A DNA stretch of 64,000 bases, from positions 124,001-188,000 of the forward strand of contig NZ_JMSZ01000015.1 of NCBI RefSeq assembly GCF_000691225.1, read 5' to 3'. The notes beneath the pieces are model-generated. The model was not told where the DNA came from. It was given only the letters and a program-made list of their open reading frames with translations, and searched no databases. Of the stretch, positions 34,001 to 41,369 are shown piece by piece; position 1 is the stretch's first letter; each line of letters begins with the position of its first letter. The translations under genes were made by a program, and so were the position numbers. This DNA is from Nitrincola lacisaponensis. Lineage in GTDB: Bacteria; Pseudomonadota; Gammaproteobacteria; Pseudomonadales; Balneatricaceae.

Positions 34001-34105
34001 GTCCTGCTGTCTGGGCAGCATTTGGTAAGACAGTGTGCCCATCAAAAGCACTAATACGAAGACCAGATTGGCCAGCACAGTGTTACGCAGCAAAGCACGT
34101 ATCAT
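31043..34105 (-). CDS. RND-family efflux transporter permease
   Basis: Inner-membrane RND pump of the AcrB superfamily (hydrophobe/amphiphile efflux type), 1020 residues from ATG 34105, which overlaps the stop of the adaptor gene (ATGA); ATG 34129 is an alternative. Twelve transmembrane segments and two large periplasmic loops are evident, e.g. TM1 LANLVFVLVLLMGTLSYQML and TM4 IALGMLVDVAVVMVEAM. In AcrB, TM4 has an Asp-Asp pair and TM10 a Lys for proton relay. Here TM4 reads VDVAVV (second Asp replaced by Val) and TM10 reads SGIAVNSAIVL (Lys replaced). The drug or metabolite exported is unknown. No outer-membrane channel gene is in the operon. Confidence 0.93.
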   Translation of the reverse strand: MIRALLRNTVLANLVFVLVLLMGTLSYQMLPRQQDPTINFNWIVIVTALPGASAEDIEMRVTQPMEDALRKLNDVNFVSSTSRVGLSNILVRFRDLDERTFDKRVNDLRREIQSKRSELPSDIVEPIILEITSANAFPSATVVVYGMDDDETLRRLSYQLERDLEQIRGVDRVDTVGLNDPEVQVKLDFDRLASLGVSPTQIADMIALQWQDLAAGRLTVSNQQWLIRHVGQSPDPEQLARLKLPLLSGEVLLEEVATIQRARQDATQSVRFEQKPAVMMAVMKDANANTLELVNTLDQFLQDWNHLNTGQGVTAILADDQTETTRRAIDIMQSNALQGLLFVFIVSWLFLGWRIGVLVALAIPFSLTGVFILLQAQQETLNLTVLLGVIIALGMLVDVAVVMVEAMHQRLQHGQDSIEAAIGAMQEVGWPLLAAIMTTVAAFLPLMLMPGILGDFMRIVPLVVTFALLFSLIQAFWMLPSQTRLLQSDPAYQQHHLSRREQFMRRLRNFYGRILVKSFRHPWVTLVVLISTFSSAVYLVASERIATNFFAADTLQVFYVNVEMPAGSTLESTLLATQQVEQIARTLIRPDEIRSMVAYAGQMFTETEPLLGDAYGQVFISLTSRHNNGRSADDIIQTLRDQLPDLAPAPARINLLKLSGGPPSSMPISIKVRGDDYPVIQRAIDDLTLILQDIDGITDITNDASPGIQQLVTQLNLPAIRRAGLDSMTVTRTLRIMTDGEIVAQMTDRGEQVDLRVRSQGTETEDIRHWLDTLIATPSGTLIPLSELVDIEIRVGFESLRHYNFSRSITLEANIDRSKIDTLQANQQIQDAWQEIAQQHPGITLDFSGELDDIQESLSALTALFILGVGLMYLILGAQFRSYFQPFIILLTIPMAFTGVAYGLWLSNNPLSLYTLYGLVALSGIAVNSAIVLIAAANSRREAGMSIQHAIIYASRRRLVPILITAATTMAGLMGLALGLGGKSLIFGPVATAIVWGICVSTLLTLFTIPLIYKLTSRRT

Positions 34106-35121
34106 TCTGTAGTGCCTGCTTGCAGCCACTGGTGGCCTTGAACGACAAGCTCTGCCGAGTTGAGTTCGTCAGGAACCGGGTAGGGGCGTCCTTCTTCAGC
34201 ACCTGCGAGGGGGTGAAATCTTACATCGGCACTCTCTGCGACAAAGACACCCAGCTGTCCCAGGCGGCTGACAATCAGCTGTGCCGGAATGAAGGCTTGA
34301 CGTTCTGTCAGAATCAGGCTGCCACTGCTGCCAATCGGAACAGATTCCGGTGCACGAAACCAGGCAGTTTGACTTCTGTTCTGCGCATTGATGACCGCAG
34401 ATACACGCAGGAATTCGACCCGATAGGTTGATTCTGCTAATTGGAATTCAGCCTGCATGGCGTTGCTGAAGTCGAAGCGGTTCACCGGCAGGGTGACTTC
34501 GATTTCAGCATCAGAGAGTTGCTGCAGTGCCAGTAAGGGCATGCCGGGAGCCGTGCGCTCACCGATGCTGGCCAGTTGGGCGGTGATCGCTGCATCATAG
34601 GGGGCTTTAACGACACAGCGTTCTATTTGCCGCTCTGCCATCTGAATTTCAGTCTGGGTGGCTGTCAGTCTCGCGTGTTGGCGCGCTGTTTCTGATTGTG
34701 CATCCTCAGCAGACAGGCTATCAGTCAGCTGTCGATCACGCAGTGTCCCGAGACGTGTTGCCAGGCGTTGAGACTGGGTCAGGCTGGCTTGGATCTCTGC
34801 CAGACGAGATTTAAGTAACCGTAACTGGTCTTCTGAGTCTCGGCAATCCAGTGTGACCAGGCGTTGGTCTTTGGTGACCTGATCGCCAGGACGTACATGA
34901 ATATCAAGGATGTTTGCGGCTATCTCACTGGACAGCTGTGTCGTGTTTTTACTGATGACTGTCGCAGCAAAGCGGTGCTGTCGTGTTTGCTGGATAGCCT
35001 GTATCGGCGCAGTGATGTAAGCTGATGTTGAGTCCGTTGCCCAGGATGGGCTGATCCATGAAAGGCTGATAAAGCTCAATACACAACCAGCAAGAACCGC
35101 CCTGATAAAACCACAGCGCAT
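34102..35121 (-). CDS. RND efflux periplasmic adaptor (membrane fusion protein)
   Basis: Periplasmic adaptor of the neighbouring RND pump, 339 residues. A signal sequence (about 1-28, AVLAGCVLSFISLSWISPSWA) precedes a barrel-sandwich/lipoyl domain (NILDIHVRPGDQVTKDQRLV), a coiled-coil hairpin (about 85-160) with many Gln/Arg/Thr, the second half of the lipoyl domain (VKAPYDAAITAQLASIGERT) and beta-barrel domains. HlyD/AcrA family, without a lipobox Cys at the processing site. The first gene of a two-gene operon. Confidence 0.9.
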   Translation of the reverse strand: MRCGFIRAVLAGCVLSFISLSWISPSWATDSTSAYITAPIQAIQQTRQHRFAATVISKNTTQLSSEIAANILDIHVRPGDQVTKDQRLVTLDCRDSEDQLRLLKSRLAEIQASLTQSQRLATRLGTLRDRQLTDSLSAEDAQSETARQHARLTATQTEIQMAERQIERCVVKAPYDAAITAQLASIGERTAPGMPLLALQQLSDAEIEVTLPVNRFDFSNAMQAEFQLAESTYRVEFLRVSAVINAQNRSQTAWFRAPESVPIGSSGSLILTERQAFIPAQLIVSRLGQLGVFVAESADVRFHPLAGAEEGRPYPVPDELNSAELVVQGHQWLQAGTTE

Positions 35122-35264
35122 AAAATCCCTTGAACCCTTGTTGATAAACAGTTGACTTCCGTAACTTGAATACCATTTGTACCATAATTCTCAATACAGT
35201 GCGTTAAATTTTATCGACTTGGCAGGGGTGGAGATGTGGATAATTTTTGAGGAATAGCAGAAAT

Positions 35265-35300
35265 GAAAAAGGCAGATCGGTAATTACCTGATCTGCCTTC
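35265..35300 (-). terminator. Rho-independent terminator of the initiator tRNA gene
   Basis: Reading on the minus strand, AAGGCAGATC and GATCTGCCTT form a perfect 10-bp stem around an 11-base loop, followed by TTTTT. It starts about 8 bases after the tRNA CCA end. Confidence 0.9.
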
Positions 35301-35307
35301 TAAAATT

Positions 35308-35384
<77 letters not shown>

Positions 35385-35398
35385 TCAACGTGGGGCGT

Positions 35399-35427
35399 AT
35401 ATTATAGATGCATTTGATGCTTGTCAA
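35399..35427 (-). promoter_or_regulatory. Promoter of the initiator tRNA gene
   Basis: On the minus strand a perfect TTGACA (35422-35427) precedes TATAATAT. A perfect TATAAT (35401-35406) gives a 15-bp spacer, and the overlapping TAATAT (35399-35404) gives 17 bp. It sits about 15-20 bp upstream of the tRNA 5' end, as expected for a strong stable-RNA promoter, and lies after the pilZ stop. Confidence 0.8.
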
Positions 35428-35453
35428 GCCTTTATTACGCAATTGCAGTATAA

Positions 35454-35840
35454 TCAGGCATCGGGTGCCGCGGGGAGTTCCCGGCTGCGAATAATGGCAT
35501 TTTTTTGGCATTCCAGAATAAAGCGCGATAGCAGGCGCTCATCCAGGCTGCTCAGGCCTTGCAGCTCACCGGCATAGGTGCCAGTTTTGGTACGGATCAG
35601 CTTAAGCTGACAGAAAATTGAGTAGTCACGTTCACTCAGGGTGAAGTTGATCTGGGCGTCGTAGATTCCGGCAGCCAGTTCATGTTCACTTAGAAATGCC
35701 ACACCATTGGCAGATAAGTCCTCCAGATCGACCAGATCCCCTTTGACTCTCAGACTGACTGGATCATCCTGTACTGGAGTCATGCGATAGGCTCGACGGC
35801 CTCGATCTTTGAGTCCCGGTAGTGAAATCTGTGGTTTCAT
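35454..35840 (-). CDS. PilZ-domain protein
   Basis: 128-residue protein with a single PilZ domain. It has the c-di-GMP-binding signatures: RRAYR near residues 14-18 (RxxxR) and DLSANGVAF (D/NxSxxG) near 41-49. In other bacteria PilZ proteins act as c-di-GMP effectors on motility, among other things. Its start overlaps the motB stop by 4 bp (ATGA), so it is translated with the stator genes, and a brake or modulator role on that stator is a reasonable inference but not shown. Confidence 0.85.
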   Translation of the reverse strand: MKPQISLPGLKDRGRRAYRMTPVQDDPVSLRVKGDLVDLEDLSANGVAFLSEHELAAGIYDAQINFTLSERDYSIFCQLKLIRTKTGTYAGELQGLSSLDERLLSRFILECQKNAIIRSRELPAAPDA

Positions 35841-36625
35841 CTTGGCAACTCCACTCGTTCCAGAACAAATTCAATACGCCGGTTCGCTGCACGGTTTTCA
35901 TCTGAAATATTCGGCAGTAACGGCATTGAGTCACCATAACCGCTGGCGACGACACGTTGGGGGGTTAATCCACCCTCAACCAGAAAGCGTAATACGGCTG
36001 TTGCCCGAAAAGCAGACAGTTCCCAGTTAGACGGAAAGCGTTCAGGGTCAACGGGTTGATCATCAGTGTGCCCATGAATTTCCAGTTTAAAAGACGGATT
36101 TTCCAGTACTACTTCCAGAATGCTGTCGAGTAACGGCATCATTGAGCGGCGTATTTCCACTGAACCCTGATCAAACATCACTGCGGCATTGACCTTAAGA
36201 TTTAGCTTGCCATCGCGGGGAGTACCAATTTCGACCCAACTGCCCATATCTTTTTCTGCCAGCGAGCCCTCAAGCTCCTGCACTATCTCTTGGAGTTCGA
36301 CATTGATTGAGTCAACAAGTGCCTGTTGGAAGCGCATTTGATCGGCCAGCTCAGCATCACGATTGATCAGTACTGGTTCATTGGGATCGGGCACTCGAGT
36401 GGTTTCCGCTGCGGGTTCCAGTAACGGGATCAGACTGGAAGGCGCCGCATCACGGGAGAGGGCGATATTTAATGAGCGGGCAGCCTCCTCAAAGGCTTCC
36501 CGTTCAATACTGGAAATCGAAAACAGCAACACAAAAAATACCAGCAATAATGTCATCAGGTCGGCAAAGGTGGTGATCCAGCCTGGACCATCATTCTCTT
36601 CCAGTAACTGGGTTTTGCGGTTCAT
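35837..36625 (-). CDS. motB: MotB/PomB-type flagellar stator protein
   Basis: 262 residues. The plug-and-channel part has one membrane helix after a short N-terminus (GPGWITTFADLMTLLLVFFV), with the ion-binding Asp in FADLM at about residue 22. A linker and an OmpA-like peptidoglycan-binding domain follow (about 150-258; LEIHGHTDDQPVDPERFPSN, then NRAANRRIEFVLE). Works with the upstream MotA as an ion-driven stator unit. H+ or Na+ coupling cannot be told here. Overlaps motA and the PilZ gene by 4 bp each. Confidence 0.9.
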   Translation of the reverse strand: MNRKTQLLEENDGPGWITTFADLMTLLLVFFVLLFSISSIEREAFEEAARSLNIALSRDAAPSSLIPLLEPAAETTRVPDPNEPVLINRDAELADQMRFQQALVDSINVELQEIVQELEGSLAEKDMGSWVEIGTPRDGKLNLKVNAAVMFDQGSVEIRRSMMPLLDSILEVVLENPSFKLEIHGHTDDQPVDPERFPSNWELSAFRATAVLRFLVEGGLTPQRVVASGYGDSMPLLPNISDENRAANRRIEFVLERVELPR

Positions 36626-37443
36626 GCCTTGTTACCCTGGGGCTTGGGCTTGCTGCTGTCGCCAGTTTCGGTTTTCTGCTTGCTCCCCATTCTCAGCGGC
36701 TTGCGATTGGCTTCAGGTAAATACGAGGAAAGCTGCTCATACACGTGTGCGTAATGATCATTGGTGAGGATGCTGATACAGCCTTCACGAATGATCTCAA
36801 GATTCGTGACTTCTGACAGGGTTCTGGCTCTGAGTTTCCCGGCAATGGGCAGAAATACCACTGTAGCCAGCAGTGAGCCATAGAAGGTTGTCAGTAGTGC
36901 AATTGCCATGGCTGGGCCGATGGTTTCCGGATCCTGCAGGGCGCTGAGCATCTGTATCAAACCGATCAGGGTTCCGAGCATACCAAAAGCAGGTGCATAC
37001 ATGGCCATTTTACGAAACACATCCTGAACTGTGTGGTGTCGTGCGATCAGGGAGTCAATTTCGTTTTGCAGGGTATTGCGGATCACCTGTTCAGAGGCTG
37101 CTTCGGCCAGCAGGTTGGCTGCACGTTGCAGTACACGGGAATCGGTTTCAATATCGCCCAGCATCAGCAGACCGTGGCGATGACTGATACGGCTGAGTTC
37201 CAGCATGGTATCGATCATTTCCTGGGCGTTGGTTTTGTCCCGGGTAAAGACAATCCATGCTGCGCGAAATGCGTTCAGTACATCCCTGAACTGCACGGTT
37301 AACAGGGTTGCGGCAATGGTTCCCCCGGCCACAATCATCAAGCCGGGTACATTGATGAATACATCCGGGTTTCCACCCAGAAAGATGGCGACGACAATCA
37401 GGGCAATTCCGGAAATAATGCCCAGCAGTGATGCAAAATCCAT
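36622..37443 (-). CDS. motA: MotA/PomA-type flagellar stator protein
   Basis: 273 residues with four membrane helices. It resembles PomA at the N-terminus (MDFASLLGIISGIALIVVA, LIVAGGTIAATLL); the large cytoplasmic loop contains the charged motor-contact region; helices 3 and 4 read GMLGTLIGLIQMLSAL and GPAMAIALLTTFYGSLLATV. The C-terminal tail is Lys/Pro rich. First gene of a motA-motB-pilZ operon, isolated from any other flagellar genes in this window. Confidence 0.9.
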   Translation of the reverse strand: MDFASLLGIISGIALIVVAIFLGGNPDVFINVPGLMIVAGGTIAATLLTVQFRDVLNAFRAAWIVFTRDKTNAQEMIDTMLELSRISHRHGLLMLGDIETDSRVLQRAANLLAEAASEQVIRNTLQNEIDSLIARHHTVQDVFRKMAMYAPAFGMLGTLIGLIQMLSALQDPETIGPAMAIALLTTFYGSLLATVVFLPIAGKLRARTLSEVTNLEIIREGCISILTNDHYAHVYEQLSSYLPEANRKPLRMGSKQKTETGDSSKPKPQGNKA

Positions 37444-37470
37444 GGCCGGTCTCTGTGTCAGTAAGATCAG

Positions 37471-37496
37471 TCACCGAGTATACCAATACCCGGTGA
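37471..37496 (-). promoter_or_regulatory. Dyad overlapping an extended -10 before motA
   Basis: TCACCGAGTAT and ATACCCGGTGA are inverted repeats with one mismatch around a 4-base spacer, about 28 bp upstream of the motA ATG. Within it, on the minus strand, TTGGTATACT resembles an extended -10 element (TATACT, 5 of 6). It could be an operator on the motA promoter or an mRNA 5' hairpin. No clear -35 is seen. Confidence 0.4.
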
Positions 37497-37545
37497 GTTT
37501 TACATACGCAGCATACTACTTGCTGAGTAGCTGAATTGTCAGGGT

Positions 37546-37641
37546 GATGAGATCGGGCCTGCCCGACACGCCGTGAGCTCGTCCCTGAGGGCTCGCTGCC
37601 GCCGTCCTGGCGGCAGACGGTCAGTCAGACCCGATCTCATC
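37546..37641 (+). repeat. Nested palindromic repeat, copy A
   Basis: A 96-bp element in the 402-bp apaG-motA gap. Outer arms GATGAGATCGGGCCTG (37546-37561) and CAGACCCGATCTCATC (37626-37641) are complementary with one mismatch. The inner hairpin CTGCCGCC-GTCCT-GGCGGCAG (37596-37616) is a perfect 8-bp stem. The inner core through ACGGTC is shared with copies B and C, but the outer arms are different. It runs straight into a run of ten C (37641-37650). No ORF with coding character covers it. Confidence 0.8.
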
Positions 37642-37696
37642 CCCCCCCCCTTTGGAGGGCCCTCTGCTGGCTGGCACTGTATTGATGGGGGCCGGG

Positions 37697-37795
37697 GGTG
37701 CCGCTACCGTGGGACCGTCTGCCGCCATGGACGGCGGCAGTCGAGCGGTCAAGGATGACGGAAAGCGTGTCACGCGGTAGCGGTACCACTGTGCC
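37697..37795 (-). repeat. Nested palindromic repeat, copy B
   Basis: About 99 bp, inverted relative to copies A and C. Its reverse complement aligns without gaps to copy C, with about a dozen substitutions counted by eye over about 98 bases. Outer arms are GGTGCCGCTACC (left) and GGTAGCGGTACC (right). The inner stem (GCCGCC/GGCGGC around ATGGAC) carries the shared core. Copies A and B lie 55 bp apart with their ACGGTC sides facing. GGCAC at 37677 might be a displaced outer end. Confidence 0.8.
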
Positions 37796-37845
37796 AAGCC
37801 GGCATCCAGAGTGACCAGAAAGTGTGAACGCTCTGAATTAAAGCC

Positions 37846-38232
37846 TTAATGCAGGGCGTTGGGTAGTGCGAGTGTGAACGGGGGAATGGGGGCGATGAAT
37901 TCACCCAGTGCTTCGCTGACCATGGCGTAATGGCCCTGCATGCTGCCGACTTCGGTTGGCAGAACAGTGCCGCTGGTATAGCTGTAGCTTTCGCCGGGTT
38001 GAATCACGGGTTGTTCACCGACGACGCCTTCGCCCATGACTTCCTGAATCTGCTCATTTCCATCGGTAATCACCCAGCGGCGGCTGATCAGCTGTACCGG
38101 AAAGCTGTTATGGTTGGTAATGGTAATGTGATAGGAGAAGACGTAGCGATGCGCCTCAGGGTCAGACTGTTCATTCAGATACGCAGTCTCGATGTGAATC
38201 TGGATGTTATCACCCAGTGATGAAGTATTCAT
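37846..38232 (-). CDS. apaG: ApaG (Co2+/Mg2+ efflux-associated protein)
   Basis: Small beta-sandwich protein of the ApaG/DUF525 family, 128 residues, biochemical role unsettled. Recognised by NHNSFPVQLISRRWVITDGN and the block VVGEQPVIQPGESYSYTSGT followed by GSMQGHYAM. Last gene of the lptD-surA-pdxA-rsmA-apaG operon, 9 bp after rsmA. In Escherichia coli apaH follows; here apaH is absent and the repeat region comes next. Confidence 0.95.
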   Translation of the reverse strand: MNTSSLGDNIQIHIETAYLNEQSDPEAHRYVFSYHITITNHNSFPVQLISRRWVITDGNEQIQEVMGEGVVGEQPVIQPGESYSYTSGTVLPTEVGSMQGHYAMVSEALGEFIAPIPPFTLALPNALH

Positions 38233-38241
38233 AAACGCGGA

Positions 38242-39063
38242 TTATTCCTTTTCGGCTGGCTGCTCAAGGTGAGTCAGAAAGTCACTGATACGGATGAATT
38301 CCTGCAGTGTTAAACGTTCCGGGCGCTCACCAGGGTTGATATTCAGTGCTTCCAGGTCTTCAGCACTGATCAGTTCCTTCAGGTTGTTTCGCAGCGTTTT
38401 ACGACGCTGATTAAAGGCGATGCGCACTACCTGTTGAAGCCGTTCTACATCCTGAGCTTCATAAGGCAGGGTTTCATAGGGCGTCAGCCGCACTATAGCG
38501 GAATCGACTTTGGGTACCGGATCGAAAGCTTCTGGCGGAACCAGAAACAGGTTGTCGACGCGGCAGTAGTACTGCGCCATGATGCCCAGGCGACCATAAT
38601 GCTTTTCACCCGGAGCAGCGGCCAGGCGTTCGACTACTTCCTTTTGCAGCATGAAATGCATGTCAGCCACATGACGATGGTGGCTCAGCAGGTGGAAAAT
38701 CAACTGCGTTGAAATATTGTAGGGCAGGTTGCCGACAATGCGTAAACGCTGCGAGCCGTGACACAGGCTGGTGTAATCAAACTTCATGGCATCAGCTTCA
38801 TGGATACGGAAGTGGTCACCATAGCGGAAAAACTTGGTTCTCAGGATAGGTACCAGATCGCGATCCAGCTCAATTGCGTCCAGATGTCCGGCTGCACTGA
38901 GCAGTTCTTCTGTGAGTGCACCAAGCCCCGGACCTATTTCGACCAGGGCATCTTCGGGACGTGGACTGATTGAGCGGATAATGCGCTGAATCACCCCTTG
39001 ATCCTGTAGGAAGTTTTGTCCAAAGCGTTTGCGGGCTTTATGGCCCACGGGTTTTTTACTCAT
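38242..39063 (-). CDS. rsmA: RsmA (KsgA), 16S rRNA dimethyladenosine transferase
   Basis: SAM-dependent methyltransferase that dimethylates A1518 and A1519 of 16S rRNA late in small-subunit assembly. 273 residues. Motifs: [20 protein letters not shown]-binding [14 protein letters not shown], catalytic [15 protein letters not shown], and the C-terminal [15 protein letters not shown]. Overlaps the pdxA end by 8 bp. Confidence 0.98.
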   Translation of the reverse strand: MSKKPVGHKARKRFGQNFLQDQGVIQRIIRSISPRPEDALVEIGPGLGALTEELLSAAGHLDAIELDRDLVPILRTKFFRYGDHFRIHEADAMKFDYTSLCHGSQRLRIVGNLPYNISTQLIFHLLSHHRHVADMHFMLQKEVVERLAAAPGEKHYGRLGIMAQYYCRVDNLFLVPPEAFDPVPKVDSAIVRLTPYETLPYEAQDVERLQQVVRIAFNQRRKTLRNNLKELISAEDLEALNINPGERPERLTLQEFIRISDFLTHLEQPAEKE

Positions 39064-40096
39064 GAGTTTCCAACGATAAATGTTGTGCTGTGGCCATCTG
39101 CACAGCAGTGTGAATGGCGGTGATCAGGCTGCCGGCATCGGCTTTACCTGTACCGGCAAGATCAAAGGCCGTGCCATGATCGACAGAGGTGCGGATGATA
39201 GGTAAGCCGAGGGTGATGTTCACGGCTTTACCAAATCCTTTGTATTTTAGTACCGGAAGACCCTGGTCATGGTACATGGCCAGTACGGCATCTGCTTGAG
39301 CCAGGTACTTCTCGTTAAACAGGGTGTCGGCAGGCAATGGGCCTTCAAGCTGTTCACCACGCTGACGGAAACCTTCCAGGACCGGTGAGATCAGTGTCAG
39401 TTCTTCATCACCCAGGTGACCGCCTTCTCCTGCGTGAGGGTTGAGGCCGGCGACCAGTATGCGAGGTTGTGTAATACCGAATTTTTGCCGCAGATCTTGC
39501 AGCAGTATTTCGATGACCTCTTCCAGCAGAGGTGCCGTGATTGCATCGGCAACGGCTCGCAATGGCAGGTGTGTCGTCACCAGGGCAACACGCAGTCCTT
39601 CAGTCGCCAGCATCATCACGACCTTGGAAACGCCGGTCAGTTGTTCCAGAAATTCCGTGTGACCGGTAAATGGAATGCCTGCATCATTGATAATGCCCTT
39701 GTGTACCGGCGCTGTGATCAGGGCATGCAGTTGACCTTGCTGACAAGCAAGTGTCGCTGCGGTCAGCGTATCCAGCACATACTGAGCATTGCGAATATCA
39801 GCGTGTCCAGGCTTGGCCTCTGTGGCCATGGGAACAGGATGGATCAGCAGTTCACCGGCCTGGCAGAGGCGACTATCTTCGGGGCCTTGCCAGGTATGTA
39901 GCGTGAGCGGCAAATTCAGTAAAGTTGCACGGGACTGCATCAACTGGGGATCGGCGAAAACCACCAGCTGATGAGGCCAGTACTGTTGAGCCAGCATGAC
40001 GCACAGGTCGGGGCCGATACCGGCAGGCTCTCCTGGTGTCAGTGCAAAACGTAATATGGGCACTGCTAACTTATCCCGGATTACGGATTTCAACAT
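39056..40096 (-). CDS. pdxA: PdxA, 4-hydroxythreonine-4-phosphate dehydrogenase
   Basis: Vitamin B6 synthesis enzyme oxidising 4-phosphohydroxy-L-threonine. Family blocks: [33 protein letters not shown] (metal His), [32 protein letters not shown] and [15 protein letters not shown]. The first ATG at 40096 gives 346 residues and overlaps surA by 26 bp. A GTG at 40063, just after the surA stop, would give 335 residues starting [13 protein letters not shown], closer to the usual length; I cannot decide between them. Confidence 0.95.
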   Translation of the reverse strand: MLKSVIRDKLAVPILRFALTPGEPAGIGPDLCVMLAQQYWPHQLVVFADPQLMQSRATLLNLPLTLHTWQGPEDSRLCQAGELLIHPVPMATEAKPGHADIRNAQYVLDTLTAATLACQQGQLHALITAPVHKGIINDAGIPFTGHTEFLEQLTGVSKVVMMLATEGLRVALVTTHLPLRAVADAITAPLLEEVIEILLQDLRQKFGITQPRILVAGLNPHAGEGGHLGDEELTLISPVLEGFRQRGEQLEGPLPADTLFNEKYLAQADAVLAMYHDQGLPVLKYKGFGKAVNITLGLPIIRTSVDHGTAFDLAGTGKADAGSLITAIHTAVQMATAQHLSLETHE

Positions 40097-41369
40097 AAGC
40101 CTGTGAGCGCAGTTCGCGCAGCCAGTTGTCCAGCTCTTCGTTGAACTTGCGTTGGCTGATGGTATTACGGGCCATGTTTTCCATCATCTCATTGGACATA
40201 TCCTGGGTGCGACGGTCACGTACCCAGAGAATATGCCAGCCAAAGCGTGACTCGAAGGGTTCTGAATATTCACCAACAGGCGTATTAATCATCACCTGCT
40301 CAAATTCGGGAACCATCTGACCTTCCTGAGCCCAGTCCAGGTTGCCCCCCTGGGAGCCGCTGCCGGGGTCATCACTGTAACGACGAGCGAGGTTTTCGAA
40401 AGGTTGACCGTCGCGAATGCGCTGTAACAGGTCGTATGCCAGATTGCGGGTTTGCTGCGCAGAGCGAATTTCGTTCGGCGTCAGAAGAATATGGCTGACC
40501 AGTGTTTGTTCAACCAGAGTCACATCACCGCCACGGCGATCTCTGACGTACAGCAGGTGGAATCCACCCGGTGTACGGATTGGACGACTGAACTCACCAG
40601 GCTGTAATGTGGCAATGGCGGCTGCCAGATTTTCAGGCAACTCATTCTGCTTGCGCCAGCCCAGATTTCCGCCCTCCAGCGCGTTAGGTGCATTGGAGGC
40701 TGAAACGGCCAGGTCTGCAAACTCTGCACCGCCCACGAGCAGCTCAAAGACTTCCTGAGCGCGGCGTTCAGCTGCCTGAATTGCTTCGGGTGAGGCTTGA
40801 GAGGGCAGTGCAATGAGGATATTGCTCAGCAGGAACTCGGCCTGGGCCTGCTGGCGAGCTGCGTCTGAACCCAGAAAATTGCGGATTTCCTGCTCGGAAA
40901 CCTGAATACGACGGTAAACATTGTTCTGCTGTACCTGATTCACCAGGAGCTCGCGACGAATCTGCTCGCGTGCCTGTGCATAGTCCTGGCCTTCTGCAAT
41001 CAGGGCTTCACGGAACTGCGCCAGAGACATGCCATTTTGTGCAGCAATGGCTTCCAGCGTTTCATTGAGCTGGCGATCCGAAATGCGCAACCCCTGATTT
41101 TCGGCAACCTGCAACTGCAAACTATCAATGATCAGGCGATCCAATACCTGTTGGCGCAGAATATCGGATGGTGGCAGTTGCACACCCTGACCCTGAATCT
41201 GTTCTGTGATCAGTTGGGTCCGCAAGTCCAGTTCGCTTTTCATGATGATGTCTTCATTCACGACCGCCACGATACGATCCAGCTGCTGTGCCTGTAACTG
41301 AAACGGCAGCAGGGCGGTCAATAGCAGGGGCAACAGAGACCGGGTCAGCCATTTGTTAGAAATTATCAT
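40071..41369 (-). CDS. surA: SurA, periplasmic chaperone and peptidyl-prolyl isomerase
   Basis: Chaperone for outer-membrane beta-barrels, LptD included. 432 residues: signal peptide (about 1-27, ending QLQAQ), an N-terminal chaperone region ([19 protein letters not shown]), and two parvulin domains (about 170-275 and 285-385; the second contains [19 protein letters not shown] and [18 protein letters not shown]). A C-terminal helix completes the chaperone core. Overlaps the lptD end by 14 bp. Confidence 0.97.
   Translation of the reverse strand: MIISNKWLTRSLLPLLLTALLPFQLQAQQLDRIVAVVNEDIIMKSELDLRTQLITEQIQGQGVQLPPSDILRQQVLDRLIIDSLQLQVAENQGLRISDRQLNETLEAIAAQNGMSLAQFREALIAEGQDYAQAREQIRRELLVNQVQQNNVYRRIQVSEQEIRNFLGSDAARQQAQAEFLLSNILIALPSQASPEAIQAAERRAQEVFELLVGGAEFADLAVSASNAPNALEGGNLGWRKQNELPENLAAAIATLQPGEFSRPIRTPGGFHLLYVRDRRGGDVTLVEQTLVSHILLTPNEIRSAQQTRNLAYDLLQRIRDGQPFENLARRYSDDPGSGSQGGNLDWAQEGQMVPEFEQVMINTPVGEYSEPFESRFGWHILWVRDRRTQDMSNEMMENMARNTISQRKFNEELDNWLRELRSQAYVEIRNPG

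Noticed and set aside
37573-37758. A 61-codon open frame across the repeat region
   Set aside because: It is made of the two palindromic repeats and the poly-C run; no ribosome site and Arg/Gly-rich low-complexity translation.
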